NCBI RefSeq assembly: GCF_947241705.1
Contig: NC_079260.1
Span: 1-64,000 of the forward strand
Source of the DNA: Saccharomyces mikatae IFO 1815
Taxonomy: Eukaryota; Ascomycota; Saccharomycetes; Saccharomycetales; Saccharomycetaceae
DNA length: 64,000 nucleotides
Direction of reading: 5' to 3'
The notes under the pieces were generated by a model. It saw only the letters and a program-made list of their open reading frames with translations, was not told the DNA's origin and did no database searches. Made by a program: the position numbers and the translations under genes. Positions 9,593 to 19,761 of this stretch are shown here, in pieces; the first letter of the stretch is position 1; every line of letters starts with the position of its first letter.

Positions 9593-11164
9593 TTAGTTAT
9601 GTAGACGTTTTTCATAAGAGTATAAGTTATTCACACCACCTTCCACTTGAGCAGATGCCGTTCTGAATTCAAATCTGACTTTGCCTCTTTGCACATTCTC
9701 CTTCAATAGAGTTAGCGTCTTGCAACCAATGTCCTGACACGAATGTTGCAGCCCGTTGTACAAATACGGAATAAACTTCTTAATGGATCCTTTGTCAACC
9801 ACTGCACCCGCCACACCTTGCGCAACCAAAACGCTGTCGCTTTCAGAAAAGTAACGAGAGGTCGAGGCATTGCCCTTGCTACCGGTCTTTTGCATCGCAT
9901 CAATGGAACCCATCCCACGATACACCTTTAATCGTTCACCATCTTGATAGAAATAATCACCGGGCGATTCGGTAGCACCAGCCAACATACCACCCATCAT
10001 AACAGTAGACGACCCAAGCGCCAAGGCCTTCATGATATGGCCGATGTTTTGAACACCACCGTCAGCCATACATGGAACACCGAACTGGTTGGCAAATTCA
10101 CACACGTTGTAGACGGCTGTACCTTGTGGCCTACCACAAGCCATAACTTCTTGAGTGATACAAATAGAGCCAGTTCCCATACCGATTCTCAGACCATCCG
10201 CACCGGCAGCAACCAAATTGGCAGCTTGTTCCCTGGTGACAACGTTACCAGCGATGACTTCCAACCCTGGGAAACTCTCTTTCACCCATTCGAGCATGTT
10301 CAACTGGAAAATCGAGTTGCCTTGCGATGAATCTAAGATAACCACGTCCAAGCCAGCTTCCACCAACAGGCCTAGTCTCTCCCTATCAGAGTCCATAGTG
10401 CCTACAGAAGCACCGCATAGCAATTGCTTGCTGCTGCCAGACTTGGAAGCTAACGGGAAGTTTTCGTTCTTCTTCAAGTCAGTCCTGGAAAGCATGGACA
10501 CCAAATGACCCCTGTCGTCAACAATCAACAGCTTACCCTTTTTGGTTTTCTTTAAAACTTCATTACCCTCAGACAAGGTAATACCCTGTAAACCGGTAAC
10601 AGGGTTCTTGGTCATGACATCCTGAACGAGTAAAGAGTCGTCCTCAACGAATTGTATATCACGAGAAGTGATGACACCCACCAACTTCGCATTTCTCTTG
10701 CCATCTTCCGTCACAGGGAAGCCTGCAAACCCATACTTCTTCTTCATGCTCTTAGCTTCACCAACCGTGCTTGTTGGAGAAATCACTACAGGGTTGTCAA
10801 TAAACCCATTTTCATAGTTCTTGACTCTTCTGACCATGGCAGCTTGCTCCTCGGGAGCGCAGTTATGGTGAATGAAACCAATACCACCCGACAGAGCCAT
10901 GAAGATGGCCATCTCTGATTCGGTAACAGTGTCCATTGGAGAGGAAACGAACGGGGTCTTCAAATTGATATTCCTGGTCAACTTAGTCTCCAGGCTAACC
11001 TCAGAGGACGGGAAGTCGACCAAGCCTGGCAAGACCAAAAAATCGTTATAAGTCAACCCACCTCTGGTCTTAGAGTCCATCAGTTCCTGGACTGACAAAC
11101 CATCCAGTCGAGGCATCCTCTTGGCAACTTCCGAAGCAGACGTGTACACTCTAATAGCAGCCAT
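9593..11164 (-). CDS. IMD2: IMP dehydrogenase (IMD2-like)
   Basis: Oxidises IMP to XMP with NAD+, the rate-limiting cytosolic step toward GTP. The 523-residue frame is full length for the family. It has the (beta/alpha)8 catalytic barrel interrupted by two CBS domains (about residues 125-235), the catalytic loop GSICITQ with Cys335, the PMDTVTES substrate loop near 76-84 and the mobile flap ending in RYF near 437. The C-terminus matches the Imd2/Imd3 pair rather than Imd4. Residue 253 is Ser, the residue known in Imd2 to underlie mycophenolic-acid resistance (other paralogues have Ala). It sits next to the X element, as IMD1 and IMD2 do in S. cerevisiae. Orthology to IMD2 rather than IMD1/3 is likely but not proven. 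Confidence 0.95.
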   Translation of the reverse strand: MAAIRVYTSASEVAKRMPRLDGLSVQELMDSKTRGGLTYNDFLVLPGLVDFPSSEVSLETKLTRNINLKTPFVSSPMDTVTESEMAIFMALSGGIGFIHHNCAPEEQAAMVRRVKNYENGFIDNPVVISPTSTVGEAKSMKKKYGFAGFPVTEDGKRNAKLVGVITSRDIQFVEDDSLLVQDVMTKNPVTGLQGITLSEGNEVLKKTKKGKLLIVDDRGHLVSMLSRTDLKKNENFPLASKSGSSKQLLCGASVGTMDSDRERLGLLVEAGLDVVILDSSQGNSIFQLNMLEWVKESFPGLEVIAGNVVTREQAANLVAAGADGLRIGMGTGSICITQEVMACGRPQGTAVYNVCEFANQFGVPCMADGGVQNIGHIMKALALGSSTVMMGGMLAGATESPGDYFYQDGERLKVYRGMGSIDAMQKTGSKGNASTSRYFSESDSVLVAQGVAGAVVDKGSIKKFIPYLYNGLQHSCQDIGCKTLTLLKENVQRGKVRFEFRTASAQVEGGVNNLYSYEKRLHN

Positions 11165-11842
11165 TTTTTTTACGTATTTGGGTTTTTATCAATTGAAACT
11201 GAAAATATTTACTTCTTTAGTTTGTTATAAACCAAATGAGTTTATGACAGTGGAAAAGTTTTTTGGAACGTAGTTATATAATAAAAATAAGAAAAGTAAG
11301 GCAAGAAATAGAATAGAATACAGAAAAAAAAGTTTTCAGCATACTAGGCAAAAGGTACAAGCCCAGAAAACTGAGAAAAAGCCACCAAGGTTCTCCGATT
11401 AAATTTTCAGCAAAAAATTTCCAGTCAAAGTTTTTTCTAATTGTTAAATGGGAAAAGACTCCACTATTTATACTTTTTTTTTTTCCGCTTTCTTCGAGAA
11501 AAAGAGATGCGCGGGGTGCCTGCGCGGCGGTTAGGAAAAAAATGTTGACGTAATGAATTACGATCTAGCTTATATGTCATAATGTAGTAATTTTATTGAA
11601 TCGTTCTAGATGTTAGGAAATGAAAGAGTTACATAGGTATTTCTTAAATACGCCCGGATTTGGGGTTTGCTACTATATGTTTTCTTTGTCTAAAACATTA
11701 CTCCTATCATGCTTTTGGGTCATCACATTCAACACTATATCATTCAGTGTATTATAATATCATGGCTGTACAATCCCGCAGATGCTAAATATAACCATGC
11801 ACCACCCCACTCCCGTTACTGTCTAACAAGATGTAAGATTTA
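11165..11842 (-). promoter_or_regulatory. IMD upstream region with distant TATA box
   Basis: A TATAAATA box lies at 11465-11472 on the minus strand, about 300 bases before the ATG at 11164. Such a distance is known from S. cerevisiae IMD2, where GTP level decides between upstream G starts that give short terminated RNAs and a downstream A start that gives mRNA. The spacer has pyrimidine-rich TCTT and GTAA-type motifs, but no site was tested. Confidence 0.5.
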
Positions 11843-12175
11843 TGAGAACTAGGTGAATAATTGAATAATTGTTGGAATTCCATTGTTACTAAAGACTATA
11901 GTATTAGATATACAGAATATACTAGAAGTTCACCTCGAGGATCTTGGAGTTCACAAGAGGGGATTGATAATTCTACAAGACAATATCGTTACTTCTTCTT
12001 TCGCTTTATATGTTGTCATTCATTATCCTATTACATTATCAATCCTTGCATTTCAGCTTCCATTAGATTTGATGACTGTTTCTCAATCTTTATGTCATCT
12101 TCTTACCCCTCTTATGATACTATACTAGTAACATAATTACTAGTAAATAGATGATATCAGAATTTCATTCCAACA
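11843..12175 (-). mobile_element. Solo delta LTR (Ty1/Ty2 type), diverged
   Basis: A 333-base block begins TGAGA and ends TTCATTCCAACA, the minus-strand ends of a delta LTR. It shares the CTCGAGGAT region and the TATCCTATTACATTATCAAT stretch with the LTRs of the complete Ty1 in this window, with many differences. No exact 5-base duplication flanks it (ATTTA left, ATTCT right). It is a remnant of LTR-LTR recombination, of intermediate age. Confidence 0.9.
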
Positions 12176-12972
12176 ATTCTGTCTATGGGGAAAATAATGA
12201 TCTAGTTTATACGACATCTCGTAGTAGAATTATTGAATTCCCTATGGGACCTTTAGAATTTATGTACATGACATCGTATCCTTTTACGAGACAGGCTTCA
12301 TTTTAATCTATTATACTACTTTTATGACCACAAAGTGATTACTAACGACATTAGTCATCTCATCACTAAGTACAAACCATTTATACTTTCGCGTTAGTCC
12401 CTTTAACAACTTTGAACACATATTACTTCTTAACAATATATTTATGCTCTTCTTTTTCCTCTATATTGAGTTTATGTATCTTAAGACTAAGCTTAATTCT
12501 GAGAATTAGATAATTACTGAAGTGGTTATGATTTTAGAGTTAAAATGGAACTGAGTTGCTTCAGAACTCAAAGTGAATGGAGATATGAAGCTAATCTAAA
12601 GGAGATATTATAAGGCTAAAAATACCACGTTTTTGCACCTAGAAACCACAGTGTAAATCATCTTATGCCTAAAACAGAATGCAAATTGGTGCAAAGACGG
12701 TTTTGCTATAAGTACCACCATTTATGCGTGCGTAAGGACAAGACTGAGTAACTAATGTAGCTAAGTCCTTGAAGTTATGTATTTGGCTTTTGAGGCCAAA
12801 ATCAACATAACGGTTTAAACCCCGGTGTACTTCTATAAATCATATACTGGAACTATACCCATTGTCAGCCACACCCATTGAGTAAAAATTAGATAAAACA
12901 ATAAAAACTAAAGAGTGTACCACTACTAAAGTAACCATAGTAACAGTGAGTTATCAACTCTGTTACCTCAAA
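12176..12972. other. Intergenic, nothing recognised
   Basis: About 800 bases of AT-rich DNA between the solo LTR and the first secreted-precursor gene. No reading frame, RNA gene or repeat is evident. Confidence 0.5.
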
Positions 12973-13824
12973 TCAATGCATGGTCATTTGAATGGATTGG
13001 CATGGTATATCCCATATATTTTGTTGAAAAAGTTTCTCACCATTCCATTTCAGAAACCGGAAGTTGGCTTCCCAATTATTATTTATTACGTTTTTACTGC
13101 ACCATGATGCCAGGTTCGTCTTACGTGCTTCATCAAAAATCCATTTCCTCACTTCTTTTGAGATAACAGAGCTTATGGAAGTTGTTTGTACCTTTGGTAA
13201 TGAAACAGCAATAATATAAATACTGTCAGTATCAGTTACATCATTGATTTGGAACCAAGATACCCATAAATATACGGTGAGTTTCTTGGATAAATTTCCA
13301 CGGCTTCTAGAAGTAGGATATGACGTAATACCCGTACAGTGCTGGTTTGCTTTTATTATTGTGACTAATCGAGAAAATAATTGTTCAATACCAGCAAATA
13401 AAACATTGGAAATACGTTGGATAATTGAAACACTTTCATGTCTTAAGTTTGGTTTATTATTGAATAAGTCAGGTTTGGAAAGATCTTTACACACTCTGCT
13501 TTTCAAAGGATCAATGGCATCAAGAATAGTATTGCTCAAGTCCACATCTATATTTGACGTGTTATTAATATAATTTTGTGAGACAAGTTCCGCTATTTTT
13601 TCCATCTCAATCCAGTTCATATTTATATCGCAAAAACATCTATATGTGGGCGCATCAGAAGCAGTGCTGCCCACTCCGGTTGCTAAAGTACGCATCAAGC
13701 CATCGGACCAACTCGTCTGAGTAGCAATAGAATAGGAGACCCAAGCGAAGAGTATCAATAAAAACGTCATCAGTTGCATGTCTTCCTGGATTATCTTTTC
13801 AAGTGAAGAAGCACAAGGTTGCAT
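12973..13824 (-). CDS. Secreted-precursor-like protein of unknown function
   Basis: Not recognised by name. The frame has 283 codons from the ATG at 13824. A second ATG at 13779 would place a typical signal peptide (MQLMTFLLILFAWVSYSIAT) at the very N-terminus and is the better start for a secreted protein. The rest is soluble-looking, with several cysteines and Asn-linked glycosylation sites. The last ~70 residues share the pattern WCS-x(8)-W-x-A-x-x-RFL-x-W and the end QNIWDIPCQS with the neighbouring relic at 14146-14968, so the two arose by duplication and diverged strongly. Length and secretion recall chromosomally encoded killer proteins such as KHR, but I see no sequence match I can vouch for. 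The frame looks whole. Confidence 0.6.
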   Translation of the reverse strand: MQPCASSLEKIIQEDMQLMTFLLILFAWVSYSIATQTSWSDGLMRTLATGVGSTASDAPTYRCFCDINMNWIEMEKIAELVSQNYINNTSNIDVDLSNTILDAIDPLKSRVCKDLSKPDLFNNKPNLRHESVSIIQRISNVLFAGIEQLFSRLVTIIKANQHCTGITSYPTSRSRGNLSKKLTVYLWVSWFQINDVTDTDSIYIIAVSLPKVQTTSISSVISKEVRKWIFDEARKTNLASWCSKNVINNNWEANFRFLKWNGEKLFQQNIWDIPCQSIQMTMH

Positions 13825-14145
13825 TCACAGAAGAAGGAGCATATATGTATATTACAACTTACCGTCGAGAATGACTACTCGCCGTTTCTCAAACGAGAAG
13901 TATATAGAAAAATAATCACAAGCGTGTTGTGATAATGTGACTAACCGGTAAAATGGACAACTGCTTATAAAGTTAAAATTATGAAATAGATACTTAGAGA
14001 CAGAAACCTTTAGTGTGTCACAGCATGCGCTAAGAGTGCTTCAGAATTGTTTCCACTGAATGCCTGTTTGTACACACCTCTCGGCTTATAAATTGTTATC
14101 AATATAAAAATGACAGAAAAAAAAGAAGTACAGGGAATACTTATT

Positions 14146-14968
14146 TTAGGTGCTCTGGCAAGGAATATCCCAAATATTTTGGTGGCAAAAATAAGTTTCT
14201 TCCCATCTCAGGAAACGAACATCCGCATGCCATGATCCTCCGTTATCGTACCTGCTGCACCAAGACGATAAATGCTCATCCTGCAGTTTCTCTAAAACCC
14301 ACGTGGTCATTTCCTTCAGCATACCAGATGTTGCTGTTGTGTCACAGTTTTTTCCAGTTGTCCATGGTGCAATGGCAACCAAATAAGTATGCTTAGTTCC
14401 ATCTTTTGTTATAAACATCGAACCAATCAGAACCACCGTTGCAGGACTTCTTGTTAGAACGGTTTTTTATGTCTGAAGCTACAGAGTATCCTAGCGAAGC
14501 TAAACCGCTAGCATTATCGATCATAGCAGTTGCGTATGTGTAGTAAAATTCGCGAATATTCGAAGATAATGACCTAATAGTACGCCAGACGGTTAAACAA
14601 CTGAAAGAATTGTGAGTGTACCCATTTTCACAACTTCCTTCTCTTTTGGCAAGTTTGTCGCTGTTGGTTGCCTTTGACGGGTCGATAGCATTAATGATCA
14701 CGCCGAGTAAGTCTTCCCTTTTAGCCAATGTTGCATTACCTGTTTCAGAAAGGTGATCTAAGAAATCATTCATGCCCTTCCAGTTTATCTCTAGGGTATT
14801 TTCTGAGTATATTTCCATAGCAGTCTTGTTAAGGTCTGGGATGTCATCATAAATAGAAATGGGTGCTCCATTAGCTAAGTTATGTTCCAAGTCATCCAAC
14901 CAGATCGTCTGGTTTCCAATTGCAAACTTCATAAATGAAGCTACAAGCAAAAAATAATGTAGTAACAT
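14146..14968 (-). pseudogene. Paralogue of the secreted-precursor gene, broken
   Basis: A second member of the same family, lying head-to-tail with the gene at 12973-13824 on the same strand. It begins with a signal peptide (MLLHYFLLVASFMKFAIG), has two LAKRE sites of the kind cut by Kex2, and ends in the shared motif QNIWDIPCQS. It appears broken, with about one break, so it is listed as a relic. Signal peptide plus Kex2-type sites is the layout of secreted peptide or killer-toxin precursors; that role is inference only. Confidence 0.55.
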
Positions 14969-15182
14969 TTTTATTCAGCTGATATGAGATAATTCCCTTT
15001 GACCACTCCATCATAGTTAATTAGTATAATCAACAGAAGCTGTGATTATCTGGCCTTTTTATAATGATGAAAATTGACGAGACACGAGTACAACAAAAGT
15101 TCAACAGATCGTTCCAGTAAGATGGCATTGAAATATCGCTTTATTAAACCACCACTTAAGAAAAAGATGAAGCAGCTTAGAT

Positions 15183-16481
15183 TTGTTGCGGTCAGGCTAC
15201 GCTTCGACTGACAATTACGAGCTCATAGCAACTGCCACCGAGCTTCCTTCTTTCACCATATCGTCGGAGAGTTACAGTACTCTTTGTGCATACTGGGGCA
15301 CATTCAGTGCCCGCAACTCCTCTACTTTCAAGTGCAATGACACTCAGTTCGATGAGACTTACGGCGATGGTACGTATTACAGAGGCACGTATGGAACAGA
15401 CGTTGTTTCTTTAGGTAATATTACGCTAGAAAGTTTTTCGTTTGGAGTGGCCAACAACACAGAAAACCAAGGTGGTATTCTGGGTATATCACTTCCTGCT
15501 GGAGAAAATACACATTCGCTTGGAGGAGCCTATAACACGACCCCCTTTGAATATGAAAACTTTCCAATGGCATTGAAAAGCCACGGAAAGATTGAGAAGA
15601 TAGCATATTCCTTGTTTCTGAATGAACCTAAAGCACATTTCGGAAGCATCCTGTTCGGAGCAGTCGACAAAAGCAAATACTCGGGGCAGCTTTACACCCT
15701 GCCTATGCTGCAGGCTTACGATACCCTCGATTCAGTGAGTCCAGGAATGTTTGTTACAGCGCAGAGCGTCGCGGTTTTGAATGACGACTCTGGAAACAAA
15801 ACTGTGTCGAAGGTCCGATTCCCGGTGTTGTTTGATTCTGGTACCACCTATTCTAGTCTGCCTACTGAAGTTGCATATGCGATCGGTAAAAGTTTTGACG
15901 GAAAGTACAGTTCTGGCGATCAAGGCTACACCTTTGATTGTTCAAAAGTAAAGGATACTCTACTGTCTATTGATTTTGGAGAATTCAATATATCGGCAAA
16001 CATATCCAATTTTGTGACACGGACGAAGGACCACTGTCTTCTGAACATTGAAGCCGCTGACTCAGGATTCGTGTTAGGAGACGCATTTCTTGTTGACGCA
16101 TATGTTGTCTTTGACTTGGAAAGTCACGAGGTTTCTATTGCGCAGGCTAGTTTTGACGATGAAAAAGAAGAGATTGAGGTTATCTCTGACAGAGTTCCGG
16201 GTGCCATCCGAGCTCCCGGATACTCTAGTACGTGGGTGTATACACCAGGCAGCCCCATCGGAACAGGAGATTTCTACAACGTCAGTTGGACCTCCTATTC
16301 AGGGTATTCAGAGTATCAATCGTTAGTTGCCACTGCGGTTGTTAGTAGTAGTGACAGTAGCAGCAGCAGCAGCAGCCGCTCAGCTGAAACAACTACAGAA
16401 AAGCAGAACGCCGGCGATAGGCTCTACCAATCATCTTTTCCTTTTTCTTTGGCTTCTTTCTTATCTTATTTCCTCTTGTAA
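15183..16481 (+). pseudogene. YPS6: Yapsin-type aspartyl protease, 5'-truncated (YPS6-like)
   Basis: Yapsins are GPI-anchored aspartyl proteases of the cell surface involved in wall remodelling. The 432-codon frame matches Yps6 from its residue ~110 on ([55 protein letters not shown]). It keeps the second catalytic motif, [11 protein letters not shown], and the Ser-rich, hydrophobic C-terminus that would direct GPI attachment. The signal peptide, propeptide and first DTGSS catalytic motif are missing. An in-frame stop (15168-15170) lies just upstream, and there is no ATG before the middle of the frame. The truncated end abuts the secreted-precursor block, suggesting a recombination junction near 15,170. 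Not expected to be active. Confidence 0.85.
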
Positions 16482-17198
16482 AAAGCTCTGGTGGAGGGAA
16501 AAGGTACTTTTGCTATATTGAGCCCTGCACTGTGACATTGACATCTAAATTCAAGCTGTGTTAAATGTGCAAGCTTTAGTGGCATGCCAAATTGCTAGTA
16601 GTGATCAGTGTGAAGTAGCAATACAGTATGTTAAATATATCAACCCAAATTCATAATGTGAGTAATGTATCAGAAGTTTTTAGGAGCGTTTTAGAAAAAC
16701 ATACAATACTGATAATACCAAATCACGAGGACAAAAGACATAGAGCTTCAGTGTACAAAAGGATTAATTATATATCTCTTACATTTACACAAAACATAAA
16801 AAAGTCCAAGAATCCAATATCATAATGACGTACAAGCTAGATCGCAATTGATTACATCAACATGCAAATTTGATGAAACTAAATTATTTATTTAACGTGT
16901 TTTGAGCAGTTCGGTGAATTAGTCTGCTTTTTGCTGAGATGATGAAGAAATATGAACAAGCAGCAGTATAAAAGATATGGATTTGCATATGATTAAAATG
17001 ATTTCAGTAAGATCTGTATACTTACTAAACTGCATAAATTTCCTTCCTTTTCCAGAAAGTTCCAAGAACCATAGTTATGCAGCATATTACTAAAAAAGTT
17101 GCACAAGAGTCTCAGACAAAGTACTATCTTCTCTTAAATAACAATTAAATATATACCTATCACATATAGGGTAGTAAAACAATAAATAAGACAACTGA
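16482..17198. other. Intergenic, nothing recognised
   Basis: AT-rich spacer between the 3' ends of the yapsin relic (+) and the ferric reductase (-), that is a convergent gap. A 65-codon frame at 16628-16825 has no features I can support. Confidence 0.5.
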
Positions 17199-19337
17199 CT
17201 ACCAAGTTTGATATTCTTCAAAGTACTCAATTGCTTTTGAAGACTTTTCTAGAACAATACTTGCTGTTTGGTCTCTTACTTCGTCAACAAAAATAGGAGG
17301 ACCACAACAAACCACAGCCAACGAACCATTGAAGTCAGATGCTTCCTGAAGAAGTTTCTTGACATCTGGTCTTCCATGATGAAAAACAGCATTATCAAGT
17401 TGGAATGGATTGAATGAATTCTTTTCTAAAGTAGTTGCCACAGCAGTACCTTTCTCATCAGATTTTTCATCCTGTTGAGAAATATCTAAACTATCGCTAG
17501 GGGTTAGAACTGGAGTTTGCATTGTGTTGTAGACATGAAGCTGTATATGCAAATCTTTTAGACACATTAGTTCTGGTTTGTAAGCCTCGAGTACGTCGAA
17601 CCCCCTAATTGTAACCACTAACTTTACGAATTGTTTTCCAGCTGCAGCTGAAGATTTCCCAAGTTCAATCGCATGTGCAATAGGTCCTGGCAAACCAGTA
17701 CCTCCCGTAAGTAACAGGATATTATCATAATAATTGACTGGAGATGAACAACCATAAGGCCCTTCTATAGCCAGTCTCATAGAAGTCTTACCTCCATTGC
17801 GGTAGACATATTTTTTAACAAGTCTTGTTACCCCCTTTTTCTCCTTCAGAATAATGACTAGTTCACCATCGTTGATAATTGAATCCAAAACGGTGAAAGG
17901 ATGTGACTGCCAAAAATACAGCGGATGTAAAAACGAAACAAAAACATACTGTCCAGGTTTAGCTTTCCATAGTAATGCTGGTTTTTTAACCGTGACTCGA
18001 ATGATGTCATCTCCGATTAACTGCAATGAGGCCTTAGGAAAACCAAAATACGATACTCTAATAATTCGAATAAGCCTATCAAAGATCCAAATGGCAATAG
18101 CAGCGTATATCCACTCAATGCCACTAATCTCTACGACATGCTCCCAACATGTATAAAAGAACAATGCGCCAAGAACAATATGAAGAAATAGGAATGCCTC
18201 ATAAAATAATTTTCTAAAAATTGCTAAGGAGAAAAAAACAATAACACCAGCTAGACAAAGTGCAGCTACACCAAACTGCCAATATGTTTCATCCTTGCTC
18301 ACTTCCCAATCTTTATAGAATACTGCATAACTGGTATAGGCGGCACCGTGAATCATTGAATCTAAAAACATCATCCTTCCCAGCCATTTATGAAACATAA
18401 TGAAAGAAGTGTATTTCACGCCAGAGATAGCCTCAAGAAAATTGTTCCTTCCGGCAAAAAGAGCTATCAGGGGAAGATGTGCAAATGCCAGAACACCACT
18501 TCTATCTGCCACATATCTAGCAACTTGTTCTTTACGAGAATCGAATATTAAATTATAGGGATCGTACTGATATCCGTAAGCCAGGAAAACAGTATGCAGT
18601 ACCAGGTATCCAAGTATAATGACACCTTCAAATCGTGTGGGAAGATAGCCTGTAAATATTTTGAGACCAAAAAGGCTCGACGCATGCTTTCCACAAATAG
18701 TAGGCAGTGTAAAATATCCTCTCACATATCTGACAAATCTTTGTCTAAGTAAGGCAGTTTTAAACGGAGTGTAATTCAAATAATGAAGAATGCTTGCAAG
18801 AATCATAACACCTACAAAATAGGCACAAATTATACCACCATATGTATGACCAATGTCGTAGTTAGCATAGAAACCATGGTAGGAATAGTAGTACTTATTC
18901 CTTATTTCGGCATTTATCCAAATCGGATAAGTAAGATTTACACTATCTTCAATATACTCCACCATATGCTTTGTTCCGTTATTCATTATATTATAAAAAT
19001 CATCATCGGTCATATTCTGAAGGCTGTCAGTGTAATATGAGCAATCTTCCTTGATAGCAGAGAATGTTTTTTCAAAGGTTTTATTTGAATGACCTTTTTC
19101 GTTCAATGATTCGTAAATACAATACAGCATTGATTGCAATGCAGGTTCATATGTACATGCTGGTGATGCATATAAATCATCGCTAGTATACTCCCAAGTG
19201 ACTTCGCCAAGAACTCCCATGCATGCGTCAGTCAAAACCAGCGGCAACTTGCCGTACATTTTTGTCTTGGCAGGCGAGGCGCTTACACCTAGCAAGCAGA
19301 AAAGCAAAATAACATCAAAAAAGTAAACCAAGTTCAT
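17199..19337 (-). CDS. FRE3: Ferric reductase (FRE3-like)
   Basis: Reduces ferric iron, especially siderophore-bound iron, at the plasma membrane using NADPH, FAD and two haems. The start is set at the ATG at 19337, giving 712 residues against 711 for Fre3; the open frame runs further but without ATG. A signal peptide (to about residue 21) is followed by an N-glycosylated extracellular domain and about seven membrane spans. The four haem histidines sit at 316, 330, 386 and 400, the exact 14-residue pairs of the family. HPFTV (FAD) is at 479, GGTGLPGP (NADPH) at 545 and CCGPP near the end. The N-terminus (ASPAKTKMYGKLPLVLTDAC) matches Fre3 rather than Fre2. In S. cerevisiae FRE3 lies on another chromosome end, so this is a paralogue or relocated copy. 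Aft-type sites upstream indicate iron control. Confidence 0.95.
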   Translation of the reverse strand: MNLVYFFDVILLFCLLGVSASPAKTKMYGKLPLVLTDACMGVLGEVTWEYTSDDLYASPACTYEPALQSMLYCIYESLNEKGHSNKTFEKTFSAIKEDCSYYTDSLQNMTDDDFYNIMNNGTKHMVEYIEDSVNLTYPIWINAEIRNKYYYSYHGFYANYDIGHTYGGIICAYFVGVMILASILHYLNYTPFKTALLRQRFVRYVRGYFTLPTICGKHASSLFGLKIFTGYLPTRFEGVIILGYLVLHTVFLAYGYQYDPYNLIFDSRKEQVARYVADRSGVLAFAHLPLIALFAGRNNFLEAISGVKYTSFIMFHKWLGRMMFLDSMIHGAAYTSYAVFYKDWEVSKDETYWQFGVAALCLAGVIVFFSLAIFRKLFYEAFLFLHIVLGALFFYTCWEHVVEISGIEWIYAAIAIWIFDRLIRIIRVSYFGFPKASLQLIGDDIIRVTVKKPALLWKAKPGQYVFVSFLHPLYFWQSHPFTVLDSIINDGELVIILKEKKGVTRLVKKYVYRNGGKTSMRLAIEGPYGCSSPVNYYDNILLLTGGTGLPGPIAHAIELGKSSAAAGKQFVKLVVTIRGFDVLEAYKPELMCLKDLHIQLHVYNTMQTPVLTPSDSLDISQQDEKSDEKGTAVATTLEKNSFNPFQLDNAVFHHGRPDVKKLLQEASDFNGSLAVVCCGPPIFVDEVRDQTASIVLEKSSKAIEYFEEYQTW

Positions 19338-19413
19338 TTTATTCGTTGTGTTACATGGTTTTTTGAATGAGAAAGTTTCGAGTTGCAATTGAGATGAATC
19401 ATTTCTTTGACAC

Positions 19414-19421
19414 TTTATATA
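19414..19421 (-). promoter_or_regulatory. TATA box of the ferric reductase gene
   Basis: TATATAAA on the minus strand, about 80 bases before the ATG at 19337. It lies between the coding start and the Aft-type sites. Confidence 0.6.
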
Positions 19422-19582
19422 CCTAGTGGTTTTTATTTAGCAAAGAGCGATGGATCTTATTCTACACATGTTTTTTAAGGATGAAAACTATTGCCAAAAA
19501 AGACTCCATCCATAGCGACGAAACAACTGCTTTTGTTTGGAATGTAAAAAGTTAAACTATTCGTCAATTTATGACATGACAT

Positions 19583-19761
19583 TACACCCGTATTTCAAAA
19601 AAAAGTGAAATATCGGCCCAAACTTATCCTTGAGTTCTACCAATGCCATCAATTTTAATGATAATGCTTGTGTTGATGCCTGCAAGTGACCTATTCTCAC
19701 CATTTTAGATTTTTTTTTCTAGTATACACCCGAAATAAAGGCAAAATGAGATCTGGGTGCA
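19583..19761. promoter_or_regulatory. Three Aft1/Aft2-type iron-response sites
   Basis: The Aft consensus YRCACCCR is matched exactly three times upstream of the ferric reductase: TACACCCG at 19583-19590 (+), TACACCCG at 19725-19732 (+) and TGCACCCA at 19754-19761 (minus strand). Distances to the ATG are about 250, 390 and 420 bases. Clustered sites of this type are how Aft1 activates FRE genes in low iron. Confidence 0.8.
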
